Shown here: positions 34,929-44,083 of the stretch, piece after piece
Position numbering within the stretch: the stretch's first letter is position 1
How the letters are laid out: each line of letters opens with the position of its first letter
From: Pedobacter foliorum
GTDB taxonomy: Bacteria; Bacteroidota; Bacteroidia; Sphingobacteriales; Sphingobacteriaceae
DNA length: 64,000 bases
Direction of reading: 5' to 3'
Assembly: GCF_013266735.1 (NCBI RefSeq)
Contig: NZ_JABSNU010000008.1
Coordinates: 124,001 to 188,000 of the forward strand
Notes under the pieces: generated by a model
The model's input: the letters and a program-made list of their open reading frames with translations, nothing else
Databases searched by the model: none
Told to the model about the DNA's origin: nothing
Made by a program: the position numbers and the translations under genes

Positions 34929-35363
34929 ATGGACAAAACACATGAAACTGAAGCAGCTATTCAGGATGCTTTTAAACAAACTTTTTTTCATGGAACGAAA
35001 GCTAATTTGGTAATCGGGGATTTTATAGAAACAGGTTTTTCTTCAAATTTTGTGGAAAGGAAATTAAAGCACATTTATCTCACTGCAACACTTAACGCTG
35101 CTATTTGGGGAGCGGAGCTTGCCTCCGGGACGGGTAGAGAAAGAATATATCTGGTAGAAGCGACAGGCCCGGTACATGATGACCCTAATGTAACCGACAA
35201 AAAGTTTGCTGGAAATCCCACCATGTCGTATCGCTCCGAGCATCCATTTAAGGTTATTGGTGAGGTTACGGTATGGAAAAGTCATTCGTTAGAACAAATT
35301 AAAGCGATGAAAGATGGTTTGGAAAAGATGCAAAAGCAGGGTGGCGTGGTAATAGAGGAGTAA
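34929..35363 (+). CDS. arr: Rifamycin ADP-ribosyltransferase (Arr)
   Basis: Cytoplasmic enzyme of 144 aa, the usual Arr length. It has the Arr pattern from end to end: FFHGTKANLVIGDFIETG, SNFVERK, YLTATLNAAIWGAELASG, RERIYLVEATGPVHDDPN, VTDKKFAGNPTMSYRS and GEVTVW. Arr transfers ADP-ribose from NAD+ to rifamycins and so confers resistance. It appears to have its own promoter and sits among unrelated genes; no transposase, integron or plasmid signature is visible nearby, so it looks like a chromosomal intrinsic copy. Confidence 0.92.
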   Translation: MDKTHETEAAIQDAFKQTFFHGTKANLVIGDFIETGFSSNFVERKLKHIYLTATLNAAIWGAELASGTGRERIYLVEATGPVHDDPNVTDKKFAGNPTMSYRSEHPFKVIGEVTVWKSHSLEQIKAMKDGLEKMQKQGGVVIEE

Positions 35364-35429
35364 ATTAAATCCTTGCCATGTCTGTAACATAGTTTTGAAT
35401 TAGGCGTCAAAATACATATGTAACGTCAA

Positions 35430-36326
35430 ATGAAAAAAACATTAACAATAGCTTCCCTACTAGTAGTGTTTTTCACCAGCACCTTTGCACAAAACACTTC
35501 AAGTACAGGAGACACCTACCTCAACCAAGAATTGGCGGCTAAAGATAGCCTCTTCTTTGATATCGCATTGAATAGCTGCAAAGTGCAGTTGTTACCTGAT
35601 CTGTTTACAGCCGATTTCGTTTTCTTACATGATCAGGGACTTCATCACCAAACCTTTGCCCAATCTGGAGCAGATTTTTTTAAACGAATAGCGGCTACCT
35701 GCGGGAAAGTAAAATTACGCCGTGAGGTGGCTGACTTGCAAAGTTTTCAGTTAAATGATGTGGCTGCTATTCAAACCGGAGTGCAGCGTTTTTATGTGGA
35801 TAACAAACCGGTCGAAGAATCGAAGTTTACCCGTCACTGGCGCAAAGAAGAAGGGATTTGGAAAATGGCAGATGAGACCGACTACATGGTTAACAATCAG
35901 CCTAGTGCGGATGTTGGTAAGCGCTATGTGCCTGGTGCTTATGTGCCCGCATCATCGGAATTGTATAAAACTATTGTTAAAATGGATAGTGTTTATTTTG
36001 ATACATATAACCATTGTAAGATTGGTAAAATGGATTCACTTACAGCAGATGACATTGAATTTTATCATGACCGCGGGGGCTTTTCACACTCAAAAAAGGA
36101 GCTTCTGGCGTCTATTCAGAAAAATATATGCGGTAAGGTTACGCGTATCCTCACACCGGGTAGCATAGAAGTTTACGAAATACCGGGCTATGGTGCGGTC
36201 CAATTCGGCTACCATAGCTTCCGTAATATCAATGAGACCGGAGAAAGTCGTCCGAGCAAGTTTGTTACCCTGTGGCGACTAAAAGATACCCATTGGCAGA
36301 TCGCACGGGTAATCAGCTTGCATTGA
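35430..36326 (+). CDS. Secreted protein with two SnoaL/NTF2-like (DUF4440-type) domains
   Basis: Protein of 298 aa with a signal peptide ending TFAQ. Two similar halves can be seen: about 28-150 (DSLFFDIALNSCKVQLLPDL, FTADFVFLHDQGLHHQ, FTRHWRKEEGIWKMADETDY) and about 178-298 (DSVYFDTYNHCKIGKMDSLT, ADDIEFYHDRGGFSH, FVTLWRLKDTHWQIARV). Each fits the cone-shaped NTF2-like fold, so this is an internal duplication. Function unknown; related proteins are often annotated as nuclear-transport-factor-2-like. Confidence 0.75.
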   Translation: MKKTLTIASLLVVFFTSTFAQNTSSTGDTYLNQELAAKDSLFFDIALNSCKVQLLPDLFTADFVFLHDQGLHHQTFAQSGADFFKRIAATCGKVKLRREVADLQSFQLNDVAAIQTGVQRFYVDNKPVEESKFTRHWRKEEGIWKMADETDYMVNNQPSADVGKRYVPGAYVPASSELYKTIVKMDSVYFDTYNHCKIGKMDSLTADDIEFYHDRGGFSHSKKELLASIQKNICGKVTRILTPGSIEVYEIPGYGAVQFGYHSFRNINETGESRPSKFVTLWRLKDTHWQIARVISLH

Positions 36327-36429
36327 TAATGTTTGAACATTCTGTATTCATTGAGATCATTTCCGTAATTATTCGTAAGTTACCTTCGAATATTTAATTA
36401 AATTTTGAGGAAATATAGTTATAGTTTTT

Positions 36430-37353
36430 ATGAGCATCAATTCGCAAAATGTATTAGATTATCCTAATAACAATACCATTTTTATGGTATGGAATTTTAC
36501 CCAAAAAGATGCCATAAAAGATTCGTTCAAGAGGCTTTGTGCACTGATTGGCAATCTTAACAATTCAGCCAATACTCGATTTCCAAATTCTAAAGCCAGT
36601 ATAGTTTTGGGTATTGGCTATGAGGCATGGCAATTATTGAATTTACCTGTACCACTTCCCAAAGAATTTGAAGCCTTTGTCCCAATAGCTGGTACCAAAC
36701 ATACAGCAGTGGCCACAAAAGGCGACTTACATTTGCATATTCGCTCTGATACATACAGCTTTTGTATAGATGCAGCTTCTACGATCTCAGAAATTTTAAC
36801 CGATGTGGCAGAAAGTGTTGAAGAAATTCACGGATTTAGATACTGGGATAGTCGCAGTATTTTAGGTTTTGTGGATGGAACTGAGAATCCGCAGGGTGAA
36901 GACAGACAATATTTTGGGATTATCGGAGATGAAGACCCTTATTATAAAGGCGGCAGCTATCTTTTTGTACAGAAATATATTCATGACATGAGGGCATGGA
37001 AATCTTTGAAGGTGGATGAACAGGAAAAGGTAATTGGAAGGTCTAAAGCTGATGATATCGAAATGCCCGATGAAGTGAAGCCCTCTAATTCTCATTCAGC
37101 TCTTGCGAACGTGGGAGACGAATTAAAAATAGTTCGGGATAATATGCCTTTCGGAAATGTTTCAACTAATCAAATGGGTACCTATTTTATCGCCTATGCA
37201 AGCTCATTTAATACTGTAAAAAAAATGCTGACCAATATGTTTATAGGTTCGCCAATAGGAAACTATGATAGGATCTTAGACTTTAGTACTCCCCATACGG
37301 GAAGTTTGTTTTTTGTTCCAACTTTCGAGATGTTGGATAGTTTTGGAAGTTAA
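36430..37353 (+). CDS. DyP-type peroxidase
   Basis: Haem peroxidase of 307 aa, close to the YfeX subgroup in length. The distal-pocket motif GFVDGTENP (GxxDG with catalytic Asp) is at about residues 150-158 and the proximal haem His is probably in KPSNSHSAL. No signal peptide is seen, so it should be cytoplasmic. DyP enzymes oxidise dyes and porphyrins with hydrogen peroxide; the physiological substrate here is unknown. No encapsulin gene lies nearby. Confidence 0.88.
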   Translation: MSINSQNVLDYPNNNTIFMVWNFTQKDAIKDSFKRLCALIGNLNNSANTRFPNSKASIVLGIGYEAWQLLNLPVPLPKEFEAFVPIAGTKHTAVATKGDLHLHIRSDTYSFCIDAASTISEILTDVAESVEEIHGFRYWDSRSILGFVDGTENPQGEDRQYFGIIGDEDPYYKGGSYLFVQKYIHDMRAWKSLKVDEQEKVIGRSKADDIEMPDEVKPSNSHSALANVGDELKIVRDNMPFGNVSTNQMGTYFIAYASSFNTVKKMLTNMFIGSPIGNYDRILDFSTPHTGSLFFVPTFEMLDSFGS

Positions 37354-37442
37354 ATTTTTGTATTACCAATTTAGATGTGATATTTATTATTGGAGCGATG
37401 TAAAACACAGGCCACTACTTTAAAATCGGTAATAGATAGATT

Positions 37443-38849
37443 ATGAAAAAAACACTTTTTACCCTTGTACTTTTTCTTGCGACGTTATCGCTATATGCCA
37501 ATATTCGTTTGCCCAATATATTAGGTAGCAACATGGTATTGCAACAGAAATCAACTTCTAAGCTTTGGGGTTGGGGTTCACCTGGTGAAAAGATCAAAAT
37601 TACTACATCATGGGACAAGAAAATTGTTGAGGCATTAACAGATGGAAATGCACATTGGCAAATTAGTATTGAAACGCCACAAGCAGGCGGGCCATATACT
37701 ATTGTTTTTGAAGGCGAAAATAAAATCACACTTGAGAATATATTTATTGGTGAGGTATGGGTGTGCGGTGGACAATCTAATATGGAGTGGAGCCACAATA
37801 ATGGACTGACTAGTATTAAGGAGGAGTTTTTGCAACTTAGCAAGTTAAATATCAAACTATTTAAAGTACCTAAAACAACTTCAAAAACACCCCAAGATAA
37901 TACTGAAGGTAGCTGGGTGGTTTGCGATAGCAATACCTTAAAGGCGTTTAGTGCCGTGGGTTATTATTTTGGGAAAGAGCTGAATAAAGATTTAAATGTA
38001 CCGATAGGATTGATTAGTAGTAATTGGGGTGGCACACCTGCCGAAGTTTGGACACCCGAAAATTTAGTGGAGGGTAATGCGGGTCTAAAAGAGGCAGCAG
38101 CCCAAAAAACACCTGCTCCGTGGTGGCCCATCTCCCCGGGTTATGGTTATAATTCAATGATTGCACCCCTTGTTAATTATAATATAGCAGGTGTAATCTG
38201 GTATCAGGGAGAAAGTAATACGGCAACTGCATCAAGCTATACTGAATTAATGAATACCATGATAAGTGCGTGGCGTAAGGCCTGGGATAATAATTTTCCA
38301 TTTTATTATGTACAAATAGCCCCTTATAAGTATGATAGTAATAACATCGGGGCATTATTGAGAGAAGCACAGACGAAGAACCTTTCTACAGAAAAGACAG
38401 GAATGGTGGTGGTTTCGGATTTGGTTAGCGATACGCTAAACATCCATCCAACCAATAAGAAAGATGTAGGCTTGCGTCTAGCTAACCTCGCTTTAGCAGA
38501 AACCTACGGTTTGAAAAAAGGTCCATATAAAAGTCCAATTTTTAAATCTTTAAATGTCAATGGCATTAATGCAGAGGTAGATTTTGATTACGCAGAAACA
38601 GGGTTAATACTTAAAGGTGATAAGCCAAAGGAAATTTATATTGCCGGAGCGGACAAAGTATTTTACCCCGCAACCGTTAAAATCAAAGGGAATAAAATCA
38701 TTGTTTCAAATAAGCTAGTAAAAATACCGATGGCAGTCCGCTACCAATTTAGCAATGCAGGATTGGGTAATCTTTTTAGTAAAGCTGGTTTGCCAATAGC
38801 ACCTTTTAGAACTGATAATTGGGAGGTTGATACAAATAAGCTGAAATAA
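37443..38849 (+). CDS. Sialate O-acetylesterase (SGNH/SASA family)
   Basis: Secreted protein of 468 aa with a signal peptide ending LYAN. It has the family opening IRLPNILGSNMVLQQ, an N-terminal beta-sandwich, and the SGNH hydrolase core with GGQSNMEW (nucleophile Ser about 112), WYQGESN and the C-terminal Asp/His motif DTLNIHPTNK. Such enzymes remove acetyl groups from sialic acids or from plant polysaccharides; which applies here is not clear. It precedes the MG2-type envelope gene by 73 bp on the same strand. Confidence 0.88.
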   Translation: MKKTLFTLVLFLATLSLYANIRLPNILGSNMVLQQKSTSKLWGWGSPGEKIKITTSWDKKIVEALTDGNAHWQISIETPQAGGPYTIVFEGENKITLENIFIGEVWVCGGQSNMEWSHNNGLTSIKEEFLQLSKLNIKLFKVPKTTSKTPQDNTEGSWVVCDSNTLKAFSAVGYYFGKELNKDLNVPIGLISSNWGGTPAEVWTPENLVEGNAGLKEAAAQKTPAPWWPISPGYGYNSMIAPLVNYNIAGVIWYQGESNTATASSYTELMNTMISAWRKAWDNNFPFYYVQIAPYKYDSNNIGALLREAQTKNLSTEKTGMVVVSDLVSDTLNIHPTNKKDVGLRLANLALAETYGLKKGPYKSPIFKSLNVNGINAEVDFDYAETGLILKGDKPKEIYIAGADKVFYPATVKIKGNKIIVSNKLVKIPMAVRYQFSNAGLGNLFSKAGLPIAPFRTDNWEVDTNKLK

Positions 38850-38922
38850 ACTTGGTAATAGTAAGTAAATGAATTTATCAATGGTTTGATCATCAGTTGA
38901 TTAATTTATATATTAGCTAGGT

Positions 38923-41631
38923 ATGATAACAAAAAACGCTCGGTTATTATTTCTGCTTAATACTGTAATGCTTTTCACCTCATTTATGTCTGGAGCAGTA
39001 GCACAGATTGTTGAACAAGAAAAGGTATATATTCACACCAACAAGCCTAATTATAACCTTGGAGATACGCTTTGGTTTAAAGCATACATAACCCAGGGAT
39101 CAAGAAATGTTTTATCAGCATTAAGCGGGTCTGTGTATGTTGATTTAATCAATGAAAAAGATTCTATGTATAGATCGGTAAGACTCCCTGTTGCGGACGG
39201 TGTTGCTAGTGGGGACTTGATATTAGGTGATGATTGCCTGGCTGGAATTTATCGAATTAGAGCCTACACACAATGGATGAGAAACAAGTCTCCCGATTAT
39301 TTTTTTGATAAGAGTTTTGCTGTAAGCAACACATATGTGAACGAAGCTAAGGTCGTTACCTCTACCAGATATGAAAAAATCAACGGTGAAACTCATATTA
39401 CAACTAAAATTAACTATACGGATACTGAAGGCAAACCTATCTCAGGGAAAGTTGTGAAGTACAAGGTTGTTTCAGAATACAATACCATCAACAATAAATC
39501 GATTAAAACAGATGGGGAGGGTAGTATAGAAATCCTAGTGGTTAATGATGAGCGCATTTTAGCTAAAAAGGTTTATGTTGAAGCCTACTTGAGGCTTAAT
39601 GCAAATAATGAAATCACTAAGATTGTTCCATTAAATGTAGAACACATTGACACTGATGTTCAGTTTTTCCCGGAGGGGGGGAACTTAATTAATGGAGTCA
39701 CTTCAAGAATTGGATTTAAGGCAGTAGGTGTCAATGGAGCTGGGGTTAAGATAAATGGAGAAATAATAGATGATGAAGGGAAGGCTTTGATCAGTTTTTC
39801 GAGCGTCTATGCAGGAATGGGTAGTTTTGAGTTTAAACCGCAATTGGGTAAAGTTTATAAGGCTAAGGTTGTATTTTCGGATCAATCTGAACGAACAATC
39901 AATTTTCCTGTTGCAGTTAATGATAATTTTGCACTTTCCGTATCTCAGCCCGCGGACGATTTTATTGCGATCAAAGTTAAAGCCCCTGCATCACTTACTT
40001 CAATACCTTCAGGGTTAAATTTATTGGTGCAATCCGGAGGAGAGCAGATTTTCTCATCTTCTGTATCGGCTGATCAGTTGAATTCGGAAATAAAAGTCAA
40101 GCGAAGTCTTTTTCCTCCAGGGATTGCCACTGTTACACTTTATGAAAAATTGGACACTCCACTAAGCGAAAGGGTCTTCTTTGTGAAGAAAGAGAGTCCG
40201 CTAAAGCTTGAAATTACATCTGACAAGCTGACTTATAAATACAGATCACTGGTACAGATGCAGGTTGCTCCTGCAAATATTGTTGGTAAATTGGTAAAAG
40301 GTAGCTTTTCTGTCTCGGTAGTGAGTGAAGCAGTGGTGCCTGATACGGGAGATAAAGAAAGCACCATCTTATCTAATCTATTACTCTCCTCGGACCTGAA
40401 AGGGTACATTGAAAATCCGAACTATTATTTTAACAGAAGCGGAACTGAAATTGATGGCCAATTGGATAATTTAATGCTGACTCAGGGCTATAGAAAGTTT
40501 ATATTAAATGACTTCTATCATCCATTACCTCCAAAATATCCTGCCGAGAGAATTGGTGTAAATGTTGCCGGGGTGGTGAAAACACTTGGAGGTAAGCCTG
40601 TTTCGGGTTCCAGGGTTACTCTAATTGCATTAAATTCTGGGATTATGGAAGATGCTCGTACTGACCAGAACGGGAGGTTTAAAGTTGAAGGGATGATGAT
40701 TAACGAGGGTGTTAGATTTAATGTTCAGGCCAAAAGCCCAAAGGGTGGAGATAGGGTAGAAGTGTCAATTGATCGACCGGTTTTTCCTGAAATTAGTATC
40801 AACAAAAACGGACCCGACTTTAATGATCATCAAAATCAAATCATCCAAGTTCAAAATGATCCATTAACGCTTAAAGCAGACCGCTCCAGGAGATTGAGGG
40901 AAATAATCATCCGGGCAAAAAAGTTAGAGAGTATAAAATTTACACCTCAAGGTTCTGCCCAAATTCCTGAGGGGCACGCAGATCAGACTTTTGTATTGAC
41001 TAATCCTGAAAGTTGCGCGACACTTGGTATTTGTTTGCAAGGAAAGATTCACGGAGTGACATTTATGAAACTAGAAAATAAAAATGTTATTAATTATCCT
41101 CATTGCAGACAGATGGATATTCATACTAATGCGCAAATGTTGGTGCCAATGGATGTTTATGTTGACGGGCGTAAAATAGTAGATACGGTTGAAATGGCAG
41201 AGATTTTTGACGGCAATAGTATTGACCCTTCGAATATTGGTAAAATTGAAGTTGTTAGGACAAACATTGCTTTAATTAATAGCCTTGTTAGGGATTCCGA
41301 AAATGGAGTCAAATCGGCTCTGCTAATTATAACCAAACGGCATGATAAACGAGATCAGGTATATACTCCCAATATTGCTAAATTCATGCCACAAGGATTT
41401 AGCAAGTCCAGAGAGTTCTATTCGCCTAAATATGAAGTGGCAACTAATGAACGTTATTCTGATTTAAGGTCTGCTGTATATTGGAATCCGGACCTAATTC
41501 CTAATGAAAACGAACCCATGAACTTCAATTTTTATACCTCAGATATGAAAGGTAATTACCGTGTGACTGTAGAAGGTATTGATGAAGAAGGAAATATTGG
41601 AAGGCAAGTATTTAGATTCAAAGTTGAATGA
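38923..41631 (+). CDS. Large envelope protein with MG2 and carboxypeptidase-regulatory-like domains
   Basis: Secreted protein of 902 aa, signal peptide ending AVAQ. The start VEQEKVYIHTNKPNYNLGDT is a macroglobulin MG2-type domain as found in alpha-2-macroglobulin-like proteins. Several beta-sandwich domains follow, then GYRKFILNDF and a transthyretin-like domain (VNVAGVVKTLGGKPVSGSRV) at about 545-620. A further plug-like stretch with DVYVDGRKIVDTVEMAEIF follows. Bacteroidota encode many such proteins, usually annotated as carboxypeptidase-like or TonB-plug proteins, with no proven function. The next gene overlaps it by 4 bp (ATGA), so the two are translationally coupled. Confidence 0.7.
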   Translation: MITKNARLLFLLNTVMLFTSFMSGAVAQIVEQEKVYIHTNKPNYNLGDTLWFKAYITQGSRNVLSALSGSVYVDLINEKDSMYRSVRLPVADGVASGDLILGDDCLAGIYRIRAYTQWMRNKSPDYFFDKSFAVSNTYVNEAKVVTSTRYEKINGETHITTKINYTDTEGKPISGKVVKYKVVSEYNTINNKSIKTDGEGSIEILVVNDERILAKKVYVEAYLRLNANNEITKIVPLNVEHIDTDVQFFPEGGNLINGVTSRIGFKAVGVNGAGVKINGEIIDDEGKALISFSSVYAGMGSFEFKPQLGKVYKAKVVFSDQSERTINFPVAVNDNFALSVSQPADDFIAIKVKAPASLTSIPSGLNLLVQSGGEQIFSSSVSADQLNSEIKVKRSLFPPGIATVTLYEKLDTPLSERVFFVKKESPLKLEITSDKLTYKYRSLVQMQVAPANIVGKLVKGSFSVSVVSEAVVPDTGDKESTILSNLLLSSDLKGYIENPNYYFNRSGTEIDGQLDNLMLTQGYRKFILNDFYHPLPPKYPAERIGVNVAGVVKTLGGKPVSGSRVTLIALNSGIMEDARTDQNGRFKVEGMMINEGVRFNVQAKSPKGGDRVEVSIDRPVFPEISINKNGPDFNDHQNQIIQVQNDPLTLKADRSRRLREIIIRAKKLESIKFTPQGSAQIPEGHADQTFVLTNPESCATLGICLQGKIHGVTFMKLENKNVINYPHCRQMDIHTNAQMLVPMDVYVDGRKIVDTVEMAEIFDGNSIDPSNIGKIEVVRTNIALINSLVRDSENGVKSALLIITKRHDKRDQVYTPNIAKFMPQGFSKSREFYSPKYEVATNERYSDLRSAVYWNPDLIPNENEPMNFNFYTSDMKGNYRVTVEGIDEEGNIGRQVFRFKVE

Positions 41632-42434
41632 TCCAGTATATGAAAGTCGGATTTTTTCTAATTATGTTGCTTATAGTTCCATCTGTATTGTACGGTCAGT
41701 ATCCTGTATTTGGAGATGAGCGAAGGCCAAAGGGAAACATTAAATCCTTTATGGAAAGTTGTTATGATACCTCTCAGGGGATAAAGATGTTAGTTAGTAA
41801 GAATAAATTTATTTATGATCAAAAGGGTGTGTTGATAGAAAGAATAGTTTATGATACTATTGACAGTAATAAGGTTAGTCAGAAGGTCTCTTATATTTAT
41901 GAGGATGATGAACTTTTTGAGGAATTAGGAGAAACCTACAGAATAAGGCATGTATACGATGATAAGGGAAAGAAACTTGCTGAAAAATATACTTCAGTAA
42001 ACTCAGATTATCTGAAGCGGTATGATTATAGTATTGATGGTGAGCTTGTTAGGATGACTAGTTATAACTCTAAAGGGAAATTACTGTATTCTGAATCATT
42101 TAAGTATGATGATCAGAAAGCATTGCTAAAATTGATTCATATCGTACCTGACTCATCTGATAAGAGCTTTCAGGCTATTTATACGTCGGATATTAAAGGG
42201 AGGCATTTGAGTACGCGGGTATATGCAACCAATGGTTATATACTTTATACAAATAAATTTAATTATGATTTTGAAGGTCAGTTGAATGAGGAGATTCGTT
42301 ATAATTATAGCGGTGCCTTTCTCTTTAAAAAGCGCTTTAAGTATGTTTATGACAAAGCAGGTAACTGGACTTTGCTAGCTAACAAAAATAAAACAAGCTC
42401 TTATCTTACTATAAGAGAAATTCAATATAATTAA
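41628..42434 (+). CDS. Secreted YD-repeat-like protein, unknown function
   Basis: Protein of 268 aa. The N-terminus has a signal sequence ending VLYGQ. The mature part is made of beta-strand pairs with YDxKGxL-type turns (YDQKGVLIERIVYD, YDDKGKKLAEKYT, YDYSIDGELVRM, YNSKGKLLYSESFKYD, YDFEGQLNEEIRYN), which resemble RHS/YD repeats in small number. It overlaps the upstream MG2 gene by 4 bp. The pair probably works together at the cell surface (inference). Confidence 0.65.
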   Translation: MIQYMKVGFFLIMLLIVPSVLYGQYPVFGDERRPKGNIKSFMESCYDTSQGIKMLVSKNKFIYDQKGVLIERIVYDTIDSNKVSQKVSYIYEDDELFEELGETYRIRHVYDDKGKKLAEKYTSVNSDYLKRYDYSIDGELVRMTSYNSKGKLLYSESFKYDDQKALLKLIHIVPDSSDKSFQAIYTSDIKGRHLSTRVYATNGYILYTNKFNYDFEGQLNEEIRYNYSGAFLFKKRFKYVYDKAGNWTLLANKNKTSSYLTIREIQYN

Positions 42435-42508
42435 CCTAGGTATTTCGGAATGATATTGATGGCCAGAAACTAAAGCGTTATCTTTATAAGCTTAGAATTT
42501 GTTATACC

Positions 42509-43246
42509 ATGAAAAGATATCTTCTGCTACTTTTATTATTCGCGACAGTGTCGGGGTATGCTCAAAACACGATTAACAACTACAAATACGTACTGGTGCC
42601 GGAGCAATATAGCTTTTTTAAAGAGGTGAACCAGTATGGTCTAAACAGCCTAAGTAAAAAACTGCTGGAGGAAAAGGGCTTTACGGTTTATTTTGATAAT
42701 AAAGACTTACCAACTGAGATAGCAAATAATAAATGTAAGACGATGACCGCCGATCTTATAGAGAAAAAAGGGATGTTTACAACCACACTTACGCTGATAT
42801 TAAAAGACTGCCAAGGTAATGTGGTTTTTAAAGGCAAAGAATGTAAAAGCAGAGAAAAGGAATTTGGTACGGCTTATAATGATGCTTTAAAAAACACTTT
42901 TGCTTCTTTAAATGAGCTTCCTTATGCTTTTGCCGGTGAAGTAGCAAAGGTTGAAAGCGTAAAAGCACCGGAAGTTGCTGTCGTACCCGCAAATCAACAG
43001 ACAGTAGCAGTTGAAAGTACCGAGCCCTCAGGAACATTATATGCCCAGGTAACTGCAAATGGTTTTCAGTTGATAGATACTACCCCCAAAAAAGTACTGA
43101 CTCTATTTAAAACCTCTATACCGGATTGTTTTATTGCAGAGAATGGCAAATACAAAGGAATCGTACTGAAAAAAGACGGAAAATGGTTTTTTGAATATTA
43201 CAATAATGATAAACTGATTTCCGAAGAGTTACTGATTAAGTTTTAG
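42509..43246 (+). CDS. Secreted protein of unknown function
   Basis: Protein of 245 aa with a clean signal peptide ending GYAQ. A first domain (about 22-150) starts NNYKYVLVPEQYSFFKEVNQ and contains CKTMTADLIEKKGMFTTTLT; a Val/Pro/Ala-rich linker at about 150-175 leads to a second small domain with VTANGFQLIDTTPKKVLTLF and a C-terminal KKDGKWFFEYY. Homologues of the first domain seem common in Bacteroidota, but I cannot name it. It stands 75 bp after the YD-repeat gene and before the ECF sigma gene. Confidence 0.65.
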   Translation: MKRYLLLLLLFATVSGYAQNTINNYKYVLVPEQYSFFKEVNQYGLNSLSKKLLEEKGFTVYFDNKDLPTEIANNKCKTMTADLIEKKGMFTTTLTLILKDCQGNVVFKGKECKSREKEFGTAYNDALKNTFASLNELPYAFAGEVAKVESVKAPEVAVVPANQQTVAVESTEPSGTLYAQVTANGFQLIDTTPKKVLTLFKTSIPDCFIAENGKYKGIVLKKDGKWFFEYYNNDKLISEELLIKF

Positions 43247-43331
43247 TGTTGATAAATTAACATTCATATTCCTGGATTAAACCTAACAAACAGTTAACAT
43301 ACATTTAACCTATCGTTATTTACTTGTGCCG

Positions 43332-43339
43332 TACTTTTG
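43332..43339 (+). promoter_or_regulatory. -7 element upstream of the ECF sigma gene
   Basis: TACTTTTG is an exact match to TAnnTTTG, 22 bp upstream of the ATG at 43361. No good -33 TTG at the usual distance. The TTG at 43337 falls within it and is therefore unlikely to be the start codon. Confidence 0.5.
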
Positions 43340-43360
43340 GTAGAAATAAAACTGGTAGAG

Positions 43361-43957
43361 ATGCCCTCAAACCCGATAGACGAACGTGAATTGATTAGCC
43401 TTTGGAAAAACGGGGATGAAAGCGTATTCAACCAATTATTTAAACTTCATTTTCATAAACTGCTCAGATTTGCGTCCCGTTACACTCCTGATTCGGAACT
43501 GGCAAAGGAAATGGCAATGGACGTAATGTTTAAGGCCTGGCAGAAAAAAGATACTTTAGCTAATAACAGTCAAAGTCTGGAACCATTCCTTTTTCATTTA
43601 CTGAAAGCTGCGATTGTTGATCAGTTCAGAAAGAAAAGCCTTCTTTTTCTACCCATCGAGAAGATGGTCACTGAGCCTATGTCGGTTGAACAAACTGATG
43701 ACCGGATCAACTATCGTGAACTAAATACATTATATCAGGAAAGCTTAGATTGTCTTAGTCCTCAAAGAAGACTGGTCTTTGAAATGCGTCAGCAGCAAGG
43801 GATGAGCTATCAGGAAATAGGAGATGAATTAGGTATCTCTCCAAAAACAGTAAACCGTCATCTTACAGATTCTTTTTGTACGGTAAGAAACTTCCTTCGA
43901 AAAAATGGGGAGATCGCCATTTTTTTTCTAGCCACTATTGAGATTTTAAGTTTTTAA
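43361..43957 (+). CDS. ECF-type RNA polymerase sigma factor (FecI-like)
   Basis: Sigma-70 family protein of 198 aa. Region 2 spans about 15-85 (FNQLFKLHFHKLLRFASRYT, AKEMAMDVMFKAWQK) and region 4 about 120-175 (LSPQRRLVFEMRQQQGMSYQ, EIGDELGISPKTVNRHL). With the FecR-like anti-sigma gene 126 bp downstream and an STN-containing TonB receptor after it, this is a FecI/FecR/FecA-type system in which substrate at the receptor activates the sigma factor. The ATG at 43361 was chosen because it follows the -7 element. Confidence 0.9.
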   Translation: MPSNPIDERELISLWKNGDESVFNQLFKLHFHKLLRFASRYTPDSELAKEMAMDVMFKAWQKKDTLANNSQSLEPFLFHLLKAAIVDQFRKKSLLFLPIEKMVTEPMSVEQTDDRINYRELNTLYQESLDCLSPQRRLVFEMRQQQGMSYQEIGDELGISPKTVNRHLTDSFCTVRNFLRKNGEIAIFFLATIEILSF

Positions 43958-44083
43958 TAAATTTTTTCGTTTCATTATCAGTGTTTTATGGCTTTATTGA
44001 ATAATAATCTCAGTTCCTATTGGGTATAAAAGCCATTTCTTACGGTATGTATAGATAGAGCACCTTGCTCTCATACCATAAGC

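Noticed and set aside
34695..34991. Minus-strand 98-codon frame with a hydrophobic middle and Gly-rich end
   Set aside because: It overlaps the arr promoter and the first codons of arr, has no recognisable domain, and its Gly-rich tail is the antisense of a Pro-coding run; most likely chance.
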